Shown here piece after piece: positions 1 through 8,241 of a stretch of 64,000 bases of DNA (the stretch's first letter is position 1; each line of letters opens with the position of its first letter). A program made the translations under genes and the position numbers. The stretch comes from Haloarcula halobia (GTDB lineage Archaea > Halobacteriota > Halobacteria > Halobacteriales > Haloarculaceae), in the NCBI RefSeq assembly GCF_029338255.1, contig NZ_CP119787.1, forward strand, positions 620,001-684,000, in the 5' to 3' direction. The notes beneath the pieces are model-generated. The model saw nothing but the letters and a program-made list of their open reading frames with translations, searched no databases and was not told where the DNA came from.

Positions 1-151
1 CGAAGACGTCGGCGAGCGGCGTGGTGGCGAGCAGTATCGCGAGGACGACCGCCAGCGCGCCCGCGACGGAGAGGCCGACGCCGGCGACGACTCTCCGGGG
101 GTCGCGTCCCGTCCACCGGCGGCCACCGTAGGCGTCCCCGAGGTTCTCCAT
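1..151 (-). CDS. Membrane protein, N-terminal part only
   Basis: This is the first 50 codons of a gene that runs off the left edge of the window. The ATG is at 151-149. The protein begins with a short basic, glycine-rich cytoplasmic stretch (about residues 1-21, several Arg) followed by one long hydrophobic segment of Val, Ala, Leu and Ile (about residues 22-44), which fits a signal anchor or first membrane helix. Nothing visible identifies a family, so no function is assigned. It is followed on the same strand, upstream in transcription, by the alpha/beta hydrolase gene (36 bp gap), so the two may be cotranscribed. Confidence 0.6.
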   Translation of the reverse strand, partial: MENLGDAYGGRRWTGRDPRRVVAGVGLSVAGALAVVLAILLATTPLADVF

Positions 152-187
152 GGGACCGGGTTTGTCGCCGACCCACAAAACGCTACG

Positions 188-1051
188 TCAGACGTGCGTC
201 GGACTGGCACGGAGGTACTCGACGCTCGCCAGCAGCGACCCCAGGTGGTCCGCGTCGACAGGCCGGTGCGTGGCGTCGGGGATCTGCTCGACGAGCGCCG
301 GACCGGTCTCCGGCGAGACGTTCCCGTCGCGTCGACCCTGAACGACGGTGACCGGCACGTCGACGTCGCCGAGGTCGAACGGCCACGGCCGCCCGAGCGT
401 CGCCAGCGACTCGACCAGCGTCGCCGGGCCCTGGGCCGTGGCTGCCAGCAGGTCCGCCTTGACCAGCCTGGCGACGTCCGCGTCGGTGAGCGTCGGGTGG
501 CCGGGCGCGCGCTTCGCGACGAAGTCCAGGGCTGCCGCCGGGTCGCGGCGGTCGAGAACCAGCCGTTGCAGGCGGAGTAGCGGGCCGAGCACCCAGGGCA
601 CCGTCCCGGCGACGTGGCCCAGCACGCGCTGTGTCCGGGCCACGTCGCCGACGGCGGGCGGGCCGACGCCACCCGCCAGCGTCACGCGGTCGACCGCCGA
701 CAGCCGGTGGCAGGCGAGGGCGTAGGGCGCGCCGCCGGAGAACCCGAGGACCTCGGCACCGTCGACACCGAGGTGTGCGAAGAGCGCCCGCACGTCGTCC
801 GTCCAGGTCTCGATGCCACCGTCCACCGGGTCGGAGGCGCCGATTCCCGGTCGGTCGGGCGCGACGAGACGGAGTCCGCGGTCCGCGGCAGGGGCCCCGA
901 GCAGGCGAACCAGCAGGCGCGACCCCGGCGTACCGTGACAGAAGAGGACGGGTCGTCCGGTCGGGTCGCCGGCCGTCTCGTAGGCGACCTGCCGGTCGTC
1001 GATTCGACAGACTTCGGGGTCGCCCGTCCCGCCCGGTGGCGTCACGCCCAT
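188..1051 (-). CDS. Alpha/beta hydrolase
   Basis: The 287-residue product has the layout of the alpha/beta hydrolase fold. An oxyanion-hole segment CHGTPGS lies near residue 38, the nucleophile elbow GFSGG places the catalytic Ser at about residue 105, an acidic residue follows in QGRRDGNVSPETG near residue 240, and the catalytic His sits in DADHLGSL near residue 270. The substrate cannot be read from the sequence; esterases, lipases and haloperoxidase-like enzymes share this layout. It is a soluble cytoplasmic protein with no signal peptide. The stop codon of pcn's strand neighbour is close: this gene starts only about 10 bp after the end of pcn, suggesting a pcn-hydrolase transcript. Confidence 0.85.
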   Translation of the reverse strand: MGVTPPGGTGDPEVCRIDDRQVAYETAGDPTGRPVLFCHGTPGSRLLVRLLGAPAADRGLRLVAPDRPGIGASDPVDGGIETWTDDVRALFAHLGVDGAEVLGFSGGAPYALACHRLSAVDRVTLAGGVGPPAVGDVARTQRVLGHVAGTVPWVLGPLLRLQRLVLDRRDPAAALDFVAKRAPGHPTLTDADVARLVKADLLAATAQGPATLVESLATLGRPWPFDLGDVDVPVTVVQGRRDGNVSPETGPALVEQIPDATHRPVDADHLGSLLASVEYLRASPTHV

Positions 1052-1061
1052 CGGTGGCCGT

Positions 1062-1805
1062 CTACTCGCTCTGGATGCGCGGGGCGAGCATGTAGGTGAC
1101 CCGGCCCTGCCCCTCGGCGAAGTTGAAGTGCATCTTGACGGGGAACTCCTCGCCCAGCTCCATCTCGACCTCCGCGTCCTTCGGGATGGCCTTGTTCATG
1201 TTCTTGAGGTAGTCCAGCGAGAACAGGGAGTGGGCCTCCCCCGGCGTGAGGTCGATGAGGTCGTCTTCCGTGAGTTCGAGGTGGACGTCGTCGGTGTCGC
1301 CCTCGGCGTCGACGTAGAACAGCTCCTCGACGGTGTCGACGCCCAGCGCGATGTGGTCCGAGACCATGTCGGCGGCCTTCACGGCGCGGTTGATGTCCTT
1401 GCCCTCGATGACGATGTGTGCCGCCAGATCCAGATCCGGCAGGTCCGGCTCCTGGCGGATGGAGTCCGGGTCGATGAGCGCCAGCGTGTACTCCAGGCCG
1501 TCGATGGCGATGTGGAGCTTGCGCGTCTTCTCGTCGAGTTCGAGGTGGATGACCTGTCCGGCGTCGGCCATGCCGGCGATGTCCTCCAGTCGCGAGAGGT
1601 TGACGCCGATGAGGCCGCCGTCGGTCTCGTAGGACTCGAAGGCCGCCGCCTCGAGACGCAGGTCCACCATGCCCACGTTGGCGGGGTCGACCGCCCGAAT
1701 CTCCATCCCGTCTTCTTCCAGGTGGATCTTGCACTCGTCCACCAGCACGCTCACCGAGTCGAGAGCCGCCTGGAGCGTGTCCGCGCTCACGATGGCGTTG
1801 AACAT
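1062..1805 (-). CDS. pcn: DNA polymerase sliding clamp PCNA
   Basis: The 247-residue product is archaeal PCNA, the homotrimeric ring that tethers polymerase, ligase, FEN1 and repair proteins to DNA. It begins [19 protein letters not shown] and shows the two topologically similar clamp domains, the acidic interdomain region around residues 118-130 and the conserved C-terminal MLAPRI segment. Length matches haloarchaeal PCNAs. I place the start at the ATG at 1805 because a TATA-like CTTTTTAAC lies 26-34 bp upstream, fitting leaderless transcription. The reading frame stays open far upstream only because it crosses three in-frame 81-bp repeats; an ATG at 1847 lies upstream of that TATA element and is unlikely to be used. 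RfcS, which loads this clamp, is encoded at 56561-58843. Confidence 0.97.
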   Translation of the reverse strand: MFNAIVSADTLQAALDSVSVLVDECKIHLEEDGMEIRAVDPANVGMVDLRLEAAAFESYETDGGLIGVNLSRLEDIAGMADAGQVIHLELDEKTRKLHIAIDGLEYTLALIDPDSIRQEPDLPDLDLAAHIVIEGKDINRAVKAADMVSDHIALGVDTVEELFYVDAEGDTDDVHLELTEDDLIDLTPGEAHSLFSLDYLKNMNKAIPKDAEVEMELGEEFPVKMHFNFAEGQGRVTYMLAPRIQSE

Positions 1806-1830
1806 CTTGGGCCGGGCTACGCCCCCATCC

Positions 1831-1839
1831 GTTAAAAAG
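1831..1839 (-). promoter_or_regulatory. TATA-like element of pcn
   Basis: The minus strand reads CTTTTTAAC 26-34 bp before the pcn ATG, the spacing expected for a leaderless haloarchaeal transcript. It fixes the start codon choice for pcn. Confidence 0.65.
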
Positions 1840-1882
1840 TCCCTCATTGAAATCGCGCGCACGCGCGGTTCGAGGGAGCAAC

Positions 1883-2135
1883 GCGACCGAGACCCGCGCA
1901 GCGAGCGAGCGGCGAGCGAGGGCACGAGCGAGCCGCGAGCCACGCGTGAACGTACACGGAGATGCGACCGAGACCCGCGCAGCGAGCGAGCGGCGAGCGA
2001 GGGCACGAGCGAGCCGCGAGCCACGCGTGAACGTACACGGAGATGCGACCGAGACCCGCGCAGCGAGCGAGCGGCGAGCGAGGGCACGAGCGAGCCGCGA
2101 GCCACGCGTGAACGTACACGGAGATGCGACCGAGA
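1883..2135. repeat. Three perfect 81-bp tandem repeats
   Basis: Copies start at 1883, 1964 and 2045, are identical over 81 bp, and are followed by a partial fourth copy from 2126. The unit is rich in GCGAGCGAG and includes the near-palindrome GTGAACGTACAC (1946-1957, 2027-2038, 2108-2119; 10 of 12 positions symmetric). Because 81 is a multiple of three, several frames remain open, which falsely extends both neighbouring genes. The array sits between the divergent pcn and rlmE TATA elements and fills most of the 404-bp gap between these genes. No spacers exist, so it is not a CRISPR. Confidence 0.95.
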
Positions 2136-2178
2136 GCCCGGAACACCCGGGACTGGTCGCTCCCGCCAAAACAACACC

Positions 2179-2184
2179 CATAAC
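2179..2184 (+). promoter_or_regulatory. Possible TATA-like element of rlmE
   Basis: The sequence CATAAC lies 26-31 bp before the chosen rlmE ATG. It is a weak match, but the position fits leaderless transcription and places the 81-bp repeats between the two divergent promoters. Confidence 0.4.
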
Positions 2185-2209
2185 CACGTCGGCGGACTAC
2201 CCGGGGGAA

Positions 2210-3007
2210 ATGAGTGGGAAAGACGACTACTACAACCGGGCCAAGCAGGAAGGGTATCGCGCCCGGTCGGCGTACAAGCTCAAGCAGCTCGACGAGACGG
2301 CCGGGCTGCTCGGCGAGGGCCGGACCGTCGTCGACCTGGGGGCGGCCCCCGGCGGCTGGCTGCAGGTCGCCGCCGAAGGGGTCGGCGAGCGAGGGACCGT
2401 CGTCGGCGTCGACCGCCAACGCATCGACCCCCTCGAGGACCCCGAGCCCGCGGTCCACTACGTCCGCGGGGACATGACCGAGGAAAGTACGAAAGCCGAG
2501 ATTCGCGAGGTCCTGGGCGCCGCGGACGACGACACGCTCGGTGGCCCCGTCGACGTGGTGCTGTCGGACATGGCACCGAACATGACCGGCGAGTACGACC
2601 TCGACCACGCCCGCTCGGTCCACCTCGTCCGGCAGGCCCTCGAGGTCGCGACCGACCTGCTCGCCGCCGAGGGCGACTTCTGTGCGAAGGTCTTCGACGG
2701 TCAGGACCTCAAGGACCTCATCGCGGACATCGAACCGGAGTTCGAGTACGTCCGCGAGGTCCGCCCCGACGCCTCGCGGGATTCCTCCTCGGAGCTGTAC
2801 CTCGTCGCGAAGAACCGCCTGACTGCACCCGTCCGCGAGGGCGACGTCGTCGAGGTGACGATCGAGGACGTCGGCGCGGAGGGCGACGGCATCGCGAAGG
2901 TGGAGAACTTCACCGTCTTCGTCAGCGGCGCTGCGGACGGCGAGACGCTCGCGGTGCGCGTCGACGACGTGAAACCGCGGTACGCGTTCGCAGAACCCGT
3001 CGAGTGA
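2210..3007 (+). CDS. rlmE: 23S rRNA uridine-2'-O-methyltransferase RlmE with TRAM domain
   Basis: The 265-residue product is an FtsJ/RrmJ family enzyme that methylates the 2'-O of the conserved A-loop uridine (U2552 in E. coli numbering). The N-terminal half has the SAM-binding motif [11 protein letters not shown] (residues 40-50). The K-D-K-E catalytic set is recognisable: Lys in RSAYKL, Asp in LSDMAPN, Lys in FCAKVFDG and Glu in SSELYLV. After about residue 200 a TRAM RNA-binding domain follows ([20 protein letters not shown]), a fusion typical of haloarchaeal RlmE. I chose the ATG at 2210, where the protein matches the family start [12 protein letters not shown]; the longer open frame upstream is repeat DNA. 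Confidence 0.93.
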   Translation: MSGKDDYYNRAKQEGYRARSAYKLKQLDETAGLLGEGRTVVDLGAAPGGWLQVAAEGVGERGTVVGVDRQRIDPLEDPEPAVHYVRGDMTEESTKAEIREVLGAADDDTLGGPVDVVLSDMAPNMTGEYDLDHARSVHLVRQALEVATDLLAAEGDFCAKVFDGQDLKDLIADIEPEFEYVREVRPDASRDSSSELYLVAKNRLTAPVREGDVVEVTIEDVGAEGDGIAKVENFTVFVSGAADGETLAVRVDDVKPRYAFAEPVE

Positions 3008-3008
3008 A

Positions 3009-3707
3009 TCACTGGACCGCCGGTGTGGCGGGCTCTTCCTGCCGGCCGCGTGCGAGTCTGACGACGGCGTAGACCAGCGGCGTATCGAGCAGGGCGATGA
3101 GCAGTTTCAGGAGATACTGGCCGACGACGAGCGACAGCGCCGCGCCCAGCGAGACGCCCTGGAAGACGACGAAGCCGACGCCGATGAAGATGACCGTATC
3201 GAGCAGCTGGCTCGACGCGGTGGAACCGAGGTTGCGCAGCCAGAGGTGGTCGCCGTCGGTGTACTCGCGGATGCGGTGGAAGACGAAGACGTCCCAGTTC
3301 TGGCTGACGACGTAGGCGGCGAGGCTGGCGACGACGATGCCGGTGCTGGCCGACAGTACGTTCCGGAACGCCGCGGGGTCGACGGGCTGGGCCGCCGCCG
3401 GCAGGCCGGGCGCGAGGATGGTGCTCCAGACCAGCGCCAGCAGGACGAAGTTCATCAGGAAGCCGACGTTGACGACCACCGTCGCCGCCCGCCGGCCGTA
3501 CAGTTCGGCGTAGCAGTCGGAGGCAAAGAAGGTCAGCGCGTACGCCAGCGCCGCGCCCGGCAACACGAGCGTCTCGCCGGCGAGGGGGAGCGCGAACGGC
3601 AGGCCGACGGCGAGCAGCTTCGAGGCGGTCACCTGGGCGACGACCAGCGAGGTGACAAAGAGCGCGACGAGGCCGACCCGGAAGCCGCCCTCCCAGTCAC
3701 CGCTCAT
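3009..3707 (-). CDS. yhhQ: Queuosine precursor transporter (YhhQ family)
   Basis: The 232-residue product is a six-helix membrane protein of the YhhQ/QPTR family, known in bacteria for uptake of preQ0/preQ1. Family-like features are the early segment ASKLLAVGLPFALPLAGE, the central FFASDCYAELYGRR around residues 63-76, and SQNWDVFVFHRIRE near residue 150. In archaea imported preQ0 could feed archaeosine synthesis in tRNA, which is inference. Its ATG (3707) lies inside the end of the upstream ribbon-helix-helix gene, overlapping by 11 bp, so translation of the two is probably coupled. It converges on rlmE with only one base between the stop codons. Confidence 0.82.
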   Translation of the reverse strand: MSGDWEGGFRVGLVALFVTSLVVAQVTASKLLAVGLPFALPLAGETLVLPGAALAYALTFFASDCYAELYGRRAATVVVNVGFLMNFVLLALVWSTILAPGLPAAAQPVDPAAFRNVLSASTGIVVASLAAYVVSQNWDVFVFHRIREYTDGDHLWLRNLGSTASSQLLDTVIFIGVGFVVFQGVSLGAALSLVVGQYLLKLLIALLDTPLVYAVVRLARGRQEEPATPAVQ

Positions 3708-3873
3708 CGTCGAGCCGCCCCTGTCGCTGGTCGATGTCGTCGAGCTGGTCGAGCGTCTTCCTGATGGACGCCCGTATCGCCTCGCTCCGGTTGACGAACT
3801 TTCCGTCCGCCCCGACGTGTTCGTCGAGGTCGTCGAGCAGTTCCGCGGGGACCTCGACGCTGATCTTTGGCAT
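3697..3873 (-). CDS. Ribbon-helix-helix DNA-binding protein
   Basis: This 58-residue protein starts MPKISVEVPAELLDDLDEHV, a classic CopG/Arc-type N-terminal beta strand followed by helix A, then the loop and helix B FVNRSEAIRASIRKTLDQLD. Such proteins are dimeric DNA-binding regulators. The charged C-terminus could be a short partner-binding tail. It overlaps the transporter gene by 11 bp and is the first gene of that two-gene operon, so control of the transporter operon, itself included, is the obvious hypothesis. A TATA-like element lies 22-31 bp upstream of the ATG at 3873. Confidence 0.82.
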   Translation of the reverse strand: MPKISVEVPAELLDDLDEHVGADGKFVNRSEAIRASIRKTLDQLDDIDQRQGRLDDER

Positions 3874-3894
3874 ATCACGTAGGTATTCTTCCGG

Positions 3895-3904
3895 TAATAT
3901 AATA
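3895..3904 (-). promoter_or_regulatory. TATA-like element of the RHH-transporter operon
   Basis: The minus strand reads TATTATATTA 22-31 bp before the ATG of the ribbon-helix-helix gene, an AT island in otherwise GC-rich DNA. Confidence 0.65.
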
Positions 3905-4031
3905 GTCCAGCGTTCCCGCGGCTCTCGGGCCCGAATCCGGTCGTATCAGACCGCTGTCTGGTCCGTGGGGCCGTGTGGCCGGTGGCTGACCGACGGGTCG
4001 ACACCGGACCGCGTACCGCCGACGGGCGGCG

Positions 4032-6224
4032 TCAGTCGGCGGGTTCGCTCCGCCGCTCGGTCGTCCGCCGGCCCCCGAGCGTGTACACCCACAGGATGCC
4101 CAGGCCGAGCAGGTACGCCAGCGCGGTGGGGACGCCCACGATGAACATCGTGAAGATACCGTTGGGCGAGACGATAGCCGAGATGGTGACGATGCCGATG
4201 ACCACCTCGCGCCACCGCCGGTACATCAATTCGAAGGGGATGATGCCCCCCCGGTGGAACAGGAACATCGTCACCGGGATCTCCGCCAGCAGACCGATAC
4301 CGATGGTCAGGAAGAACACGAGCCACCCGAAGTCGCTCACGCGGTAGGAGATGACCATGTTGGCCTGCAGCTGGTCGTAGGCGATGGCCGAGATGGTCAT
4401 CGGGGCGACGTAGAGAAATCCCACGAGACTGCCGCCCACGAGCGCGGCAAAGACCGTCCCGCCCCAGACGAGCAGGACGTTGCGGTTCCCGACCACGAAG
4501 CCCCGTTCGCGAAGCGCCGGCCAGGCGAAGTAGAGGACGAGGGGAATCACGGAGACGGCCCCCAGGATGGTCGAGAACTTCACGATGAAGACGAGGTGCT
4601 CGACGGGGTGGAGCGTGACGATGTTGACCTCCTCGGCCATCTCCGGGGGGAGCCGGCTGACGAAGGTCCGCTGTATCTCGCCGATACCGCCCTGGTAGAG
4701 AAAGAGGAAGGCCCCGGCCAGGACGGCACCGAAGATACCCAGGATCCAGAACGCCTTGGAGGCAATCGAGTCCAAGATGAAGCGGATGTCGTAGTAGTAG
4801 CCGCCGACGTCGTCCTCGGTGGTCTCGTCCTCTGTGAAGGCGTTGAACACGCCGGCGGTCGTCGAGGTGAGGACGTCCGTGTCCTCCTCTGTGCCCTCGA
4901 TGGCGCCGTCGGCGCCCTCGCCGCCCTCGCCGTCGTCCTCGTGGGCCATATCCCAGCGGTCGAGGACCATCTGGGCCTTGTCCCGGTCGCCGGCCGAGAG
5001 GGCCGTGTCCGCGTGTGCCAGCGCCTCCTCCTCGGTCATCTCCTCGAAGACCTCGGGGGGCGCGACTTCCACCGCGGACGCGTTCAGCTCGTCGATGTCG
5101 ATGGCCGCCGGGTCGCCGACGGGCCCCCTGCCGGCGTTGGCCGCGAGCGCGCCCAGCACGTGGTAGTAGAGGACCACGACGGCTCCGACCAGGCCGACGA
5201 GCGCGGCCAGCAGGAGCGCCGTCCCCTCGACCGAGAGGCCGAGCAGCTGCGGGGGCTGGACGTTGCCGGTGAGCCGCGAGGAGTACTGCGCGGCGACCCC
5301 TTCGACCGCCCGGACGTACTGGAAGGCGGGGGTCGCGAGCAGGTAGTAGACCGCACCGCCCGAGACGACGGCGCCGCCGAGCACGGTGTTCCAGTGCTGG
5401 CGTGCCACGCCACGCGTGCTCACCAGGTCGCTGGACCGGCGGACGAGCATCGCCAGCTTCGCCAGCGCGAGGCTGATGACATAGAGGCCACACAGCGGGG
5501 CCGCCCACATGATCTGCGTGAACGGGTCCGGCGGCGAGAACAGGGCACCGAAGGCGAAGATGCCCAGCACCGAGAGGCGCCACTTGTCGCGGAAGGTCTC
5601 GTAGGGGACGATCTCGGTATAGGAGAGGACGGTCATCACCAGCGGGAGCTGGGCCGCCAGGCCGAAGGAGACGGCCAGCATGAAGACGAACTGGAACCAC
5701 TTGACGATGGAGTACTGCGGGGTGAATCCGGCCTTGAACGCGTCGCCGGCCAGGAAGTCGAACATCAGGGGGAAGAACAGCTCGTAGGCGTAGGCGACGC
5801 CGCCGAAGAAGAGCGCCAGACTGATGACCGAGAAGGTCACCCCCTTCCAGAGCGGAATCCTGTCGGCGGGCCACCACCCCCGTTCGCGGAGGCCGTCCCG
5901 ACCAAAGTAGATCAGCAGCGGGAGCGACATGAGGATGCCGATGACGGCCCCGATCTTCACCTGCAACAGGATGACGTCGAACGGCGTGACGGCGACGATG
6001 CTGGTCGCCTCCCGGGTCGTCAGGTCCATCTGCGAGTACAGGAGGTCGGCCCGGAGGCGGTCCCAGACGCCGTACTGCAGGGCCATGATGGTCCCGATCA
6101 TGCCGACGACGAAGACGATAAACACCTTCTGGAGGTGCGTCTGTGCGCTGCGGAGCATCGCCCCCAGCGTGGCACGGCCGTTCTGGACCGTCCTGACGGT
6201 GTCCTCGTCGAGCGCGCTCGCCAT
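4032..6224 (-). CDS. tatCt: Twin-arginine translocase subunit TatCt (double TatC domain)
   Basis: The 730-residue product contains two TatC domains, a form known from haloarchaea, which send most secreted proteins folded through the Tat pathway. The first TatC domain occupies about residues 35-290 and the second about residues 480-715, each with several membrane helices. Between them lie extra hydrophobic helices (about 300-370) and a very acidic linker with runs of Glu and Asp (about 385-470). The C-terminus GGRRTTERRSEPAD is cytoplasmic-looking. I chose the ATG at 6224 (MASALDEDT), where the TatC-like region starts shortly after; an in-frame ATG at 6266 would add 14 residues. It is divergent from tatCo, an arrangement known for haloarchaeal tat genes. 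Confidence 0.92.
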   Translation of the reverse strand: MASALDEDTVRTVQNGRATLGAMLRSAQTHLQKVFIVFVVGMIGTIMALQYGVWDRLRADLLYSQMDLTTREATSIVAVTPFDVILLQVKIGAVIGILMSLPLLIYFGRDGLRERGWWPADRIPLWKGVTFSVISLALFFGGVAYAYELFFPLMFDFLAGDAFKAGFTPQYSIVKWFQFVFMLAVSFGLAAQLPLVMTVLSYTEIVPYETFRDKWRLSVLGIFAFGALFSPPDPFTQIMWAAPLCGLYVISLALAKLAMLVRRSSDLVSTRGVARQHWNTVLGGAVVSGGAVYYLLATPAFQYVRAVEGVAAQYSSRLTGNVQPPQLLGLSVEGTALLLAALVGLVGAVVVLYYHVLGALAANAGRGPVGDPAAIDIDELNASAVEVAPPEVFEEMTEEEALAHADTALSAGDRDKAQMVLDRWDMAHEDDGEGGEGADGAIEGTEEDTDVLTSTTAGVFNAFTEDETTEDDVGGYYYDIRFILDSIASKAFWILGIFGAVLAGAFLFLYQGGIGEIQRTFVSRLPPEMAEEVNIVTLHPVEHLVFIVKFSTILGAVSVIPLVLYFAWPALRERGFVVGNRNVLLVWGGTVFAALVGGSLVGFLYVAPMTISAIAYDQLQANMVISYRVSDFGWLVFFLTIGIGLLAEIPVTMFLFHRGGIIPFELMYRRWREVVIGIVTISAIVSPNGIFTMFIVGVPTALAYLLGLGILWVYTLGGRRTTERRSEPAD

Positions 6225-6401
6225 GTTCTCTGAAGGTAGTCTATTCGGCGTTATCAATTTGTCCATCCCGTGGACGTCGACGGCCGCTCGACAGCGTTCG
6301 TGAGACGCCCGCGAGCGGGGTCGTCGCCGGCCGGACCGACGCGCGAGCGTGGCGCCGTCCCACCCTCGTTCCGTGCCGCGGCGGGACGACTGCGAAAAGA
6401 A

Positions 6402-6410
6402 AGTTTACAA
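6402..6410 (+). promoter_or_regulatory. TATA-like element of tatCo
   Basis: AGTTTACAA lies 26-34 bp before the tatCo ATG at 6436 and supports that start over an ATG further upstream at 6349. Confidence 0.55.
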
Positions 6411-6435
6411 CGACGAACCGCCAAGCCCGGGACAG

Positions 6436-8241
6436 ATGCCCGACGGGAACGCGGACGACGACGCGAGCCCACCACGCGAGGACCACGGGGGTGATGGTTC
6501 GACGCCCCCCTCGGATGGCGGGGCCGAGGAGCCCTCGCCCCAGCCAGCGGAGGGGGGCGACGACCAGTCGTCCGAGCGTTCCGGGGACTACGACGAGGAC
6601 TACGGCCTGTCCGAGCCGGTGCGCCGGCCCGAGGAACACGGCCCCCGGGACCCGGTACTCTCGGACGAGGACGTCGCCGACGCCGACGAGTCCGACACCG
6701 ACGGCGACGGCGGAGCCGAGTCCGGGGCTGCAGCGGCAGACGCCGACGCTGACGACGGGGCTGACACGGACGCCGACGGGACCGACGTGACGGAGTACCG
6801 GACTGTCTCGGACCCCCACGGGTTGCTCGTCAAGCAGCAGCCGCCGCTGTTCGAGCGCGACCCGAGCAAGATAACCGCCGCGATTCCGGCCGACATCCCG
6901 ACCGACTGGGGCATTCCCCAGCCGACGGGTGTCGGCGACGCCGGCGGTGCCCCGTCGCCGCCGGAGCACGACTACGACGTCGACGAGATGGTCGACCAGG
7001 GCGCGCCGGACGACGAGGAGATGCCGCTGGCCGACCACGTCGAGGAGATGGCGCTCCGACTGTTCGCCGTCGTCGGCGTGATGGCCGCCGTCACCATCAT
7101 CGCCCTGCCGGCCTCCGACGAACTCATCCAGTTCCTGTGGTTCTCCTTTCTCGACGGCCCGGCGGAGGCCTGCGGTTCCTTCGCCGTCGGCGGCACGGAC
7201 ACCGTTTCGGCGGCCGGACCCGACTGTCCGCACGTCTACAGCCCGCTCGCGCTCATCCTCGCGCGCCTGAAGGTCGCCTCGCTCGTGGGCCTCATCGCCG
7301 CGCTCCCCGTCTTCGTCTACCAGACGTACCTGTTCATGCGCCCCGGGCTCTACCCCCGCGAGCGGCGCTACTACCTCGCCGCCGTGCCGACGAGTCTCGT
7401 GCTCGCGGCCATCGGCGTCGGCTTCGCGTACTTCGCCGTCCTGCGGGCGATGTTCGATTATTTCATCACCTACTCGGACCGGGCCGCCGACCTCGCCTTT
7501 GGCCTGGGCGATACCTTCAACCTCATCATCCTGATGCTGGGCTTTTTCGCGCTCATCTTCCAGATCCCGCTGTTCGTGATGCTCGCCATCATGATGGGCG
7601 TCACGACCCGCCAGTGGCTCCAGGACCGCCGGCTGTACTTCTGGGGCGCCTTCGCCGCCATCGCCTTCGTCTTCAGCCCCGACCCGACCGGGATGGCGCC
7701 GCTGATGGTCGCCGTGACGATGATAACGCTGTTCGAGGGGACCCTCCTGCTGCTGCGCTGGACCGGCGACGCCTCGCCCGTCCCGACGCCCGAGGAGGCC
7801 GCGGCCCGCCGGCCGTTCGTCTGGCTTGCCGCGCTCCTCGCCGGCTACGTCCTCAGCCCCGCCCCGGTGCCGACCGGCTACTACACCCGGCTCCCGCCGG
7901 TGGTCACCGAGTCGCTGGCGTCGATCGGGCTGGGGAACGCGACGCCGATGCTGTTGGGTGGGAGCATCATCGTCGCCTTCGAGCTGTTGGCGTACCTGAA
8001 CAAGAACTACTACGGCAGCGTCCGGGCCTGGCGGGCCTTCAGACGCGCCCGACTCCCCGTCTGGGCGGTGGGCATCGTCGCCGGCTACCTGGCCAGTCCC
8101 GACCCGACGCTGTTCCGCCTGGTGAACCAGGTCAGCCTCGAACCGACCGCCGCCACCGCCCTCGCGGCCGCGCTCATCGCACTCTTCGAGGTGAGCCTGT
8201 TCGTCGCCCACCGGCGGGCTCGAAGCGCGAGTGAGTCATGA
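6436..8241 (+). CDS. tatCo: Twin-arginine translocase subunit TatCo with acidic N-terminal extension
   Basis: The 601-residue product has one TatC domain preceded by a long hydrophilic extension. Residues 1-190 are rich in Asp, Glu, Pro and Gly with almost no hydrophobic stretch. The TatC domain begins near residue 195 (MPLADHVEEMALRLF, the cytoplasmic start of TatC) and has six membrane helices up to about residue 440, including the conserved MRPGLYPRERRYY loop. Three or four extra hydrophobic segments follow at the C-terminus. With TatCt it forms the receptor part of the Tat translocase. Its stop codon overlaps the ATG of the histidine phosphatase gene by four bases, so these two are cotranscribed. 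Confidence 0.92.
   Translation: MPDGNADDDASPPREDHGGDGSTPPSDGGAEEPSPQPAEGGDDQSSERSGDYDEDYGLSEPVRRPEEHGPRDPVLSDEDVADADESDTDGDGGAESGAAAADADADDGADTDADGTDVTEYRTVSDPHGLLVKQQPPLFERDPSKITAAIPADIPTDWGIPQPTGVGDAGGAPSPPEHDYDVDEMVDQGAPDDEEMPLADHVEEMALRLFAVVGVMAAVTIIALPASDELIQFLWFSFLDGPAEACGSFAVGGTDTVSAAGPDCPHVYSPLALILARLKVASLVGLIAALPVFVYQTYLFMRPGLYPRERRYYLAAVPTSLVLAAIGVGFAYFAVLRAMFDYFITYSDRAADLAFGLGDTFNLIILMLGFFALIFQIPLFVMLAIMMGVTTRQWLQDRRLYFWGAFAAIAFVFSPDPTGMAPLMVAVTMITLFEGTLLLLRWTGDASPVPTPEEAAARRPFVWLAALLAGYVLSPAPVPTGYYTRLPPVVTESLASIGLGNATPMLLGGSIIVAFELLAYLNKNYYGSVRAWRAFRRARLPVWAVGIVAGYLASPDPTLFRLVNQVSLEPTAATALAAALIALFEVSLFVAHRRARSASES

Noticed and set aside
1883-2135. CRISPR array
   Set aside because: Repeats are contiguous 81-bp units without spacers, and no cas gene is in the window.
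1806-2177. N-terminal extension of PCNA through the 81-bp repeats (frame open to 2177)
   Set aside because: The repeat unit is a multiple of three, so the frame stays open by construction. The sequence is arginine- and serine-rich and repeated, unlike PCNA, and the TATA element at 1831-1839 fixes a start at 1805.
1847-2209. N-terminal extension of RlmE through the same repeats
   Set aside because: The family start [12 protein letters not shown] at 2210 is clear and the extension is repeat DNA in another frame.
4254-6233. Long plus-strand frame of 659 codons opposite TatCt
   Set aside because: High GC keeps the antisense frame open. The translation is low-complexity Glu, Arg and Gly-rich with no domain, and the minus strand encodes clear TatC.
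6241-8211. Long minus-strand frame of 656 codons opposite tatCo
   Set aside because: Same cause. Its product is charged and shows no fold; tatCo is well supported.
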